From positions 1-64,000 of the forward strand of contig CANDAE010000004.1 of NCBI GenBank assembly GCA_947382645.1: a stretch of DNA of 64,000 nucleotides, read 5' to 3'. Origin of the DNA: Suilimivivens sp009774465. GTDB lineage: Bacteria > Bacillota > Clostridia > Lachnospirales > Lachnospiraceae. This document shows, piece by piece, positions 59,953-64,000 of this stretch. The notes under the pieces are model-generated. The model saw nothing but the letters and a program-made list of their open reading frames with translations, was not told where the DNA came from and did not search any database. Made by a program: the position numbers and the translations under genes. How positions within the stretch are numbered: position 1 is the stretch's first letter; the number at the start of each line of letters is the position of its first letter.

Positions 59953-60023
59953 AGGGGCATAGTTCAAAGGTAGAACAGCGGTCTCCAAAACCGTCGATGT
60001 GGGTTCGATTCCTACTGCCCCTG
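59953..60023 (+). tRNA. tRNA-Trp (CCA anticodon)
   Basis: A 71-base cloverleaf: acceptor AGGGGCA pairs with TGCCCCT, D arm AGTTCAAAGGTAGAACA, anticodon loop CTCCAAA with CCA, and T arm GTGGGTTCGATTCCTAC. CCA is not encoded. Confidence 0.95.
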
Positions 60024-60131
60024 CTTTATGAGGAAAATAGATGGAGTATCAGAAAGTCTTGATTTTATGGGATTTCCTGGTGCTTTCTTTTTAATTGTTA
60101 TAAGGAATTAATTTAGAGAACGGAGGCAAAT

Positions 60132-60767
60132 ATGCTGACGCGGGAGCAGAATATATTTTTGGCAAAGAAAACTTTTGTAGAGTTAGTGTACAATACTGCG
60201 TATATTGAGGGATGCAATGTTACCTTTCCACAAACGCAGACTATTATTGATGGAGCTGTGGTAAATGGCGTAACAGTAGATGATATACAAACGGTTCTCA
60301 ATTTACGTGATGCATGGAAATATTGTATAGAATCTATAGACACTCCGTTAAATTTAGAATATGTTTGTAAAATAAACGAATTTGTATCCAGAAATGAAAG
60401 TTTACAATGGGGAACATTGAGAACCGGAACTGTTGGAGTAGGTGAGTTTATTCCATTGATTCCGGTGAAGAATCAGGTGGTAGCTGAACTGAGCCGCATT
60501 ATGGAAATAAATGACTGCGTGGAAAGAGCAATCGAATATTTTGCATATGCCTGCAAACAGCAGCTTTTTTGGGATGGAAATAAAAGGACATCTACGATAG
60601 TAGCCAGTAAGATTTTAATTGAATCAGGAAATGGCATTTTAACCATAGGGAAAGATAATGCAGAGGAATTTAATATTACTTTGAATAATTGGTATTTAAA
60701 GGATGAATTGCAGCCATTAAAAGATTGTTTGAAGAAATGCATAAAGACGTTAAAAATAACACCGTAG
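60132..60767 (+). CDS. Fic-domain protein with Gln replacing the catalytic His
   Basis: A 211-residue Fic-fold protein. The active-site motif, normally HPFxDGN(G/K)R, reads QLFWDGNKR (144-152), so the catalytic His is Gln144. The anion-binding DGNKR part is intact. The N-terminal inhibitory motif TAYIEG (22-27) is also intact. Fic enzymes transfer AMP or other groups to target proteins using the His; its loss suggests no AMPylation, a different chemistry, or de-AMPylation as in FICD-like proteins, where the inhibitory Glu is needed. Alone here, 100 bases after tRNA-Trp. The partial gene at the left edge carries a Fic-type C-terminal domain, but they are 60 kb apart. RBS CGGAGG. Confidence 0.85.
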   Translation: MLTREQNIFLAKKTFVELVYNTAYIEGCNVTFPQTQTIIDGAVVNGVTVDDIQTVLNLRDAWKYCIESIDTPLNLEYVCKINEFVSRNESLQWGTLRTGTVGVGEFIPLIPVKNQVVAELSRIMEINDCVERAIEYFAYACKQQLFWDGNKRTSTIVASKILIESGNGILTIGKDNAEEFNITLNNWYLKDELQPLKDCLKKCIKTLKITP

Positions 60768-60786
60768 AAATACGGTGTTATTTCTA
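60754..60786. terminator. bidirectional terminator between the Fic and LacI genes
   Basis: AAATAACACCGTA (60754-60766) pairs perfectly with TACGGTGTTATTT (60771-60783); T-rich on both strands. The Fic stop codon lies in the stem. Confidence 0.85.
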
Positions 60787-60792
60787 TATAAG

Positions 60793-61800
60793 CTATGAAT
60801 GTGATATCTCATTACAATCCAATGTGGATTCTCGTAAAATCAATTGAGGACGCAGAAGTGTTTTACTTACGGACACATGATTAATCAGGCTGTGCAGGGC
60901 CATATAACCGCATTTTCCCAGTTCAATTCGTTCCTGCCGGATGGTGGTCAGCATAGGCGTTATCCGGGAAGATAAAGGCAGATCATCAAAGCCGACTACA
61001 CTGATATCTTCAGGAATCCGGTAGCCAAGCCGGTTGCATTCTTTGATTACCCCATAGGCAATCAAGTCGTTGCCGCACACAATGGCTGTGGCGCCATTTT
61101 TAAGAAAGGTGGATACAAAATATTTTGCAGATTCAGATACAAAGTAGCCATTGGCGATCAGCTTTTCATCTACTTCAAGGTCATGTGCCGCCATACTTTC
61201 GTAAAAAGCCTGCTGCCGGTGTTCTGTGACCATAGAGTGAAGAGAACCATTTAAAAAAGCTATTTTGTGGTGCCCCAGATTGACCAAATGCTCTACAGCA
61301 GCGTCAATTCCTTCAAAGCTGTCTGTGCCTATGTAGGAAACGTTTGGATTTTTTTTGATAAAATTATCAAAAAGAGCGGTGGCTACGGTAGTATGGTTTA
61401 ATTGTGCCATCCACTCATCCTGAAGGGCAAATCCTACCAGAAAAGCACCGGAATACCCGTTTTTTAACATATATGTATCATATTTTTCCTTTTGCTGAAA
61501 TTCAGGATTAACAGGAAGTATTGTTATATCCCATTTATCCCTGTAAGCAGCCTGTTTAAACCCTAGAACAATATCATAGCCAAAGTGCTCAGGTTTGGTA
61601 TAATCCATGTTTTCAATAAAAAGGCAAAGCTTTTTATGCTCTTCCTTTTTCATTTTCTTAGTGGTATAACCCATTTCCACAGCAGTATCCAAAATCTGCT
61701 GTCTTAAGTCCTCACTTATGTCATTTGCTCCGTTTAGGCCCTTTGATACTGTGCCTAAAGAAATTCCCAGTTTGTTTGCAATATCTTTGATCGTAACCAT
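60793..61800 (-). CDS. LacI-family transcriptional regulator
   Basis: A 335-residue LacI/GalR regulator. N-terminal HTH VTIKDIANKLGISLGTVSKGLNGANDIS, followed by a periplasmic-binding-like sugar-sensing domain (about 65-330; AFLNGSLHSMVTEHRQQAFYESM, TAIVCGNDLIAYGVIKECNRLG, DISVVGFDDLPLSSRITPMLTTIRQ). Divergent from the GH13 lipoprotein gene, which it probably controls in response to a sugar. Confidence 0.92.
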   Translation of the reverse strand: MVTIKDIANKLGISLGTVSKGLNGANDISEDLRQQILDTAVEMGYTTKKMKKEEHKKLCLFIENMDYTKPEHFGYDIVLGFKQAAYRDKWDITILPVNPEFQQKEKYDTYMLKNGYSGAFLVGFALQDEWMAQLNHTTVATALFDNFIKKNPNVSYIGTDSFEGIDAAVEHLVNLGHHKIAFLNGSLHSMVTEHRQQAFYESMAAHDLEVDEKLIANGYFVSESAKYFVSTFLKNGATAIVCGNDLIAYGVIKECNRLGYRIPEDISVVGFDDLPLSSRITPMLTTIRQERIELGKCGYMALHSLINHVSVSKTLLRPQLILRESTLDCNEISHS

Positions 61801-61833
61801 TTAATCTACTTCCGCATTAGTAATATTTGTTTT

Positions 61834-61863
61834 AGTATATCGCATTTTGACAACACATTGCAA
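61834..61863 (-). promoter_or_regulatory. predicted promoter of the LacI gene
   Basis: On the minus strand TTGCAA (61863-61858) and TATACT (61839-61834), 18-base spacing. Confidence 0.55.
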
Positions 61864-61892
61864 GTAACAGTTTTTCGACTTTATTCGTCCGA

Positions 61893-61921
61893 TTGACAAC
61901 AATAGGTTAAAGTGCTAAATT
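61893..61921 (+). promoter_or_regulatory. predicted promoter of the GH13 lipoprotein gene
   Basis: TTGACA (61893-61898) and TAAATT (61916-61921), 17-base spacing. The likely start of transcription, near 61928, lies about 10 bases before repeat copy 2, so that element would form almost the entire leader. Confidence 0.7.
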
Positions 61922-61937
61922 CAATGATAGAAAAATG

Positions 61938-62157
61938 TTTTCAGTAATTGCGAAATTTATAAATTGAATGAATATTCAGCCAATATTTCTGTTCAAATCC
62001 TGTTGCACCAGGCATTCCATCAAGCCAAAGAAAGCAGAAGTCAGTCGGGAAACGTCCTTCCTGCCTTCTATTGTCTTGATTACATGGTGCATAAGGCTTT
62101 TCACAGAAATATTGGCTGAATATTCCCACTATTTTATCTTTCGCAATTACCTGAAAA
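61938..62157 (+). repeat. structured inverted-repeat element, copy 2 (220 bp), in the GH13 gene leader
   Basis: Outer ends TTTTCAGTAATTGCGAAA (61938-61955) and TTTCGCAATTACCTGAAAA (62139-62157) pair; next GAATATTCAGCCAATATTTC pairs with GAAATATTGGCTGAATATTC; the arms continue to GTTGCACC/GGTGCA. The centre has AGAAG-t-CAG-tc-GGGA-aacg-TCCT-tc-CTG-c-CTTCT (62036-62069). Compared with copy 1, one stem pair changes from A-T (11435/11570) to C-G (61980/62115). It lies directly before the GGGAAAGGAG ribosome binding site. Confidence 0.82.
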
Positions 62158-62181
62158 ATGAATTAGGGAAAGGAGATCATT

Positions 62182-63990
62182 ATGTCAGGGCATAAAAGAA
62201 TGAGCATAAGATTTCTGGCATTGCTGATGGTGGTCAGTCTGTTACTTGCAGGGTGCAGGAATGGGAAGGAGATGCAGGGAGAGGCAGTTACTGACGAGCA
62301 GGAGGCGACAGGGGAGAAGGAACAGGAAGAGCGTCTGCCACAGGATCAGAATGCAGAGCCGGAAGGAAAGCAGGACGGTGGGCAGGATGGGCTGGTTCAG
62401 GAGGAGCCATTAAGTGAGCAGGAAATAGATGAAATCATTCAGGGATGGTCGGCGTGCAGCCTTGATCCTGTGCAGGTTACAATGGAGGACAATTTCCGTA
62501 CTTATTATGAAGTGTTTGTGTATTCCTTTTATGATGGAAATGGGGATGGAATAGGTGATCTGCCGGGGCTTATCCAAATGCTTGATTATATTAATGACGG
62601 AAATCCTGAAACTACGTCTGATCTTGGGTGCAATGGAATCTGGCTGATGCCGGTTATGCCTTCGCCCACTTATCATAAATATGATGTAACAGATTATTAT
62701 GCCATTGATCCGGAATATGGAACAATGGAGGATTTTGACGCACTGATAGCGGAATGTGACAAGCGTGGAATTAAGGTGATTCTTGATCTGGTAATCAATC
62801 ACAGTTCTTCTGAACATCCCTGGTTTAAAGAAGCCTGCAGTTATCTGGTGGGGCTTGGGGATGGGGAACCTTCTTTAGAAGAGTGCCCTTATGTAGATTT
62901 TTATAATTTCAGCAAAGAACAGTTGGACGGATATAGTCAGGTGCCGGGAAGTGATGTCTGGTACTATGAAGCCAGATTTTATTATGGAATGCCGGACTTC
63001 AATCTTTATAATGAACAACTGCGGGAAGAAATCGGGGATATCGTTGATTTCTGGCTTGCCAAAGGGGTGGGAGGTTTCCGTCTGGATGCAGTGAAAGAAT
63101 ATGTTTCCAATGATCACAGGGCAAGCACGGAGATTCTTACCTGGTTTACGAATATGGTAAAAGAAAAGAAAGAGGATGCCTATCTGGTGGCGGAGGCATG
63201 GACAGATATTTCTGCTTACGCAGGGTACTATGACAGTGGAATCGACAGTATGTTTAACTTTGGGTTTGCAGACAGCGAGGGAATCATTGCAAACGTGGTG
63301 AAAGGAAATAAGCAGGCCGGCGAGTACAGCAGCTCTTTAGAGGAGATACAGGAGTTATTTGGAACGCATAACCCCGAATACATTGACGCACCTTTTTATA
63401 CCAATCATGATATGGGGAGAGGCGCAGGATATTATGCGGGAGAATATTCTCCTGCTCAGACGAAAATGGCAGGGGCATTGAATCTGCTTATGACAGGAAG
63501 CGCTTTTGTATATTATGGCGAGGAATTGGGGATGAAAGGCTCCGGAAAGGATGAAAACAAACGGGCTCCCATGTATTTTTATGATGAGCCCGGGGCGGAG
63601 GGAATGTGTACAGGGCCTTTGGATATGGGATCTGTCACAATGAAATACGGAAGCCTTGAGCAGCAGAAGAAGGATCCATATTCTGTCTACTATTATTATA
63701 AAGAAGCAATCCGGTTAAGAAATGCATTTCCTGCAATTGTAAAAGGAAAAGTGGATAATCTGGAAAATTATTCAGATGAGACGCTGGCGGCATTTTCAAA
63801 AACTTATGAAGAAGAAAAAATATATATTTTCTGTAATATATCGCCTGAGGAAAGGACAGTTAATCTCTCAGAACTGCCGGAGGATACATTGCAGTTACAG
63901 TGCGGTTTGTATGTAGATGAAAACCGGGCGTCTTTAGATGCAGACACCCTTTCTGTTCCGGGATATGGAATTGTGATTTTAAAAGAATGA
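62182..63990 (+). CDS. GH13-family alpha-amylase-type lipoprotein
   Basis: A 602-residue extracellular lipoprotein that hydrolyses alpha-glucans. Signal with lipobox SLLLAGC (Cys25), then a Glu/Gln-rich linker (about 30-90). GH13 regions: VILDLVINHSS (I), GGFRLDAVKEY (II, nucleophile Asp), VAEAWTD (III, acid/base Glu) and TNHDMGRGAG (IV, Asp). A short C-terminal beta domain follows. Start ATG 62182 after GGGAAAGGAG. Divergent from a LacI regulator; transcription from 61893-61921 would carry repeat copy 2 as its leader. The gene ends ten bases before the window edge. Confidence 0.93.
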   Translation: MSGHKRMSIRFLALLMVVSLLLAGCRNGKEMQGEAVTDEQEATGEKEQEERLPQDQNAEPEGKQDGGQDGLVQEEPLSEQEIDEIIQGWSACSLDPVQVTMEDNFRTYYEVFVYSFYDGNGDGIGDLPGLIQMLDYINDGNPETTSDLGCNGIWLMPVMPSPTYHKYDVTDYYAIDPEYGTMEDFDALIAECDKRGIKVILDLVINHSSSEHPWFKEACSYLVGLGDGEPSLEECPYVDFYNFSKEQLDGYSQVPGSDVWYYEARFYYGMPDFNLYNEQLREEIGDIVDFWLAKGVGGFRLDAVKEYVSNDHRASTEILTWFTNMVKEKKEDAYLVAEAWTDISAYAGYYDSGIDSMFNFGFADSEGIIANVVKGNKQAGEYSSSLEEIQELFGTHNPEYIDAPFYTNHDMGRGAGYYAGEYSPAQTKMAGALNLLMTGSAFVYYGEELGMKGSGKDENKRAPMYFYDEPGAEGMCTGPLDMGSVTMKYGSLEQQKKDPYSVYYYYKEAIRLRNAFPAIVKGKVDNLENYSDETLAAFSKTYEEEKIYIFCNISPEERTVNLSELPEDTLQLQCGLYVDENRASLDADTLSVPGYGIVILKE

Positions 63991-64000
63991 ATACAGGCAA

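Noticed and set aside
59953..60767. tRNA-Trp followed by a Fic gene as an integrated element with attachment site
   Set aside because: No integrase, no repeat of the tRNA 3' end and no mobility genes were seen.
1..64000. CRISPR arrays, rRNA genes, transposases
   Set aside because: No regularly spaced repeats with spacers, no rRNA sequence and no transposase frame were found on either strand by reading.

Overview
The window is chromosomal DNA from a strictly anaerobic, moderately low-GC Gram-positive bacterium, most likely a Lachnospiraceae-type member of the Clostridia. The evidence is AGGAGG-type ribosome binding sites, a class III (oxygen-sensitive) ribonucleotide reductase under NrdR boxes, many lipobox lipoproteins, LytTR/DUF3021 and Rrf2 regulators, type 2 PyrF and a Firmicutes-type ClpC. 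I see no plasmid, prophage, CRISPR array or transposase. Most of the window is housekeeping sequence, with short accessory patches and several unusual non-coding elements.

Layout. 1-11.4 kb: end of a truncated gene, a PfkB kinase with a ferritin-like protein, a two-component system next to a lipoprotein, an NSS transporter, a stand-alone FakA-C-like domain, an esterase, a LytTR/DUF3021 pair, an HD phosphohydrolase and a DUF554 membrane protein. 11.4-17.4 kb: a repeated structured element, an Rrf2 regulator, a strongly folded non-coding segment, an MBL-fold protein, cardiolipin synthase, aspS and an Ig-like lipoprotein. 17.4-25.6 kb: a lipoprotein gene with signs of frame disruption behind an activator-type promoter, convergent degV, and a three-gene operon (MMPL exporter, 1089-aa GLUG-repeat surface protein, TetR). 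25.8-36.2 kb: two tandem AAA/PD-(D/E)XK paralogues, an RsmF-like methyltransferase, a TPR lipoprotein, nrdD with a fused thioredoxin-like domain, pyrF and an aldo/keto reductase. 36.4-41.2 kb: an AT-rich accessory patch (SF1 helicase plus unknown partner, YARHG lipoprotein, TetR/SDR pair with twin operators). 41.4-48.2 kb: a second two-component system, pyrE, small membrane proteins and an M29-type peptidase. 48.3-57 kb: purE-purM-purN-purD, a zinc-ribbon protein, an SH3 protein, a GntR regulator and clpC. 57-64 kb: radA, an LCP protein, tRNA-Trp, a Fic protein lacking its catalytic His, and a divergent LacI / GH13 lipoprotein pair.

How the parts work together. De novo nucleotide synthesis is represented by pur and pyr genes plus nrdD. 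Envelope functions are frequent: cls, LCP, SH3, GLUG/MMPL and many lipoproteins. The two OmpR-type systems may act on promoters carrying 11-bp-spaced direct repeats, such as 17367-17404 and 41288-41305.

Most noteworthy non-coding signals: (i) a 216-220 bp structured element present twice (11397-11612 and 61938-62157), with a compensatory base change in its long stem; copy 2 fills the predicted 5' UTR of the GH13 gene. (ii) A three-stem fold closed by a perfect 12-bp stem at 12283-12457. (iii) A short repeat family that abuts or supplies stop codons of unrelated genes. (iv) NrdR boxes that can also form a terminator. All assignments come from reading the sequence; no database search was possible.
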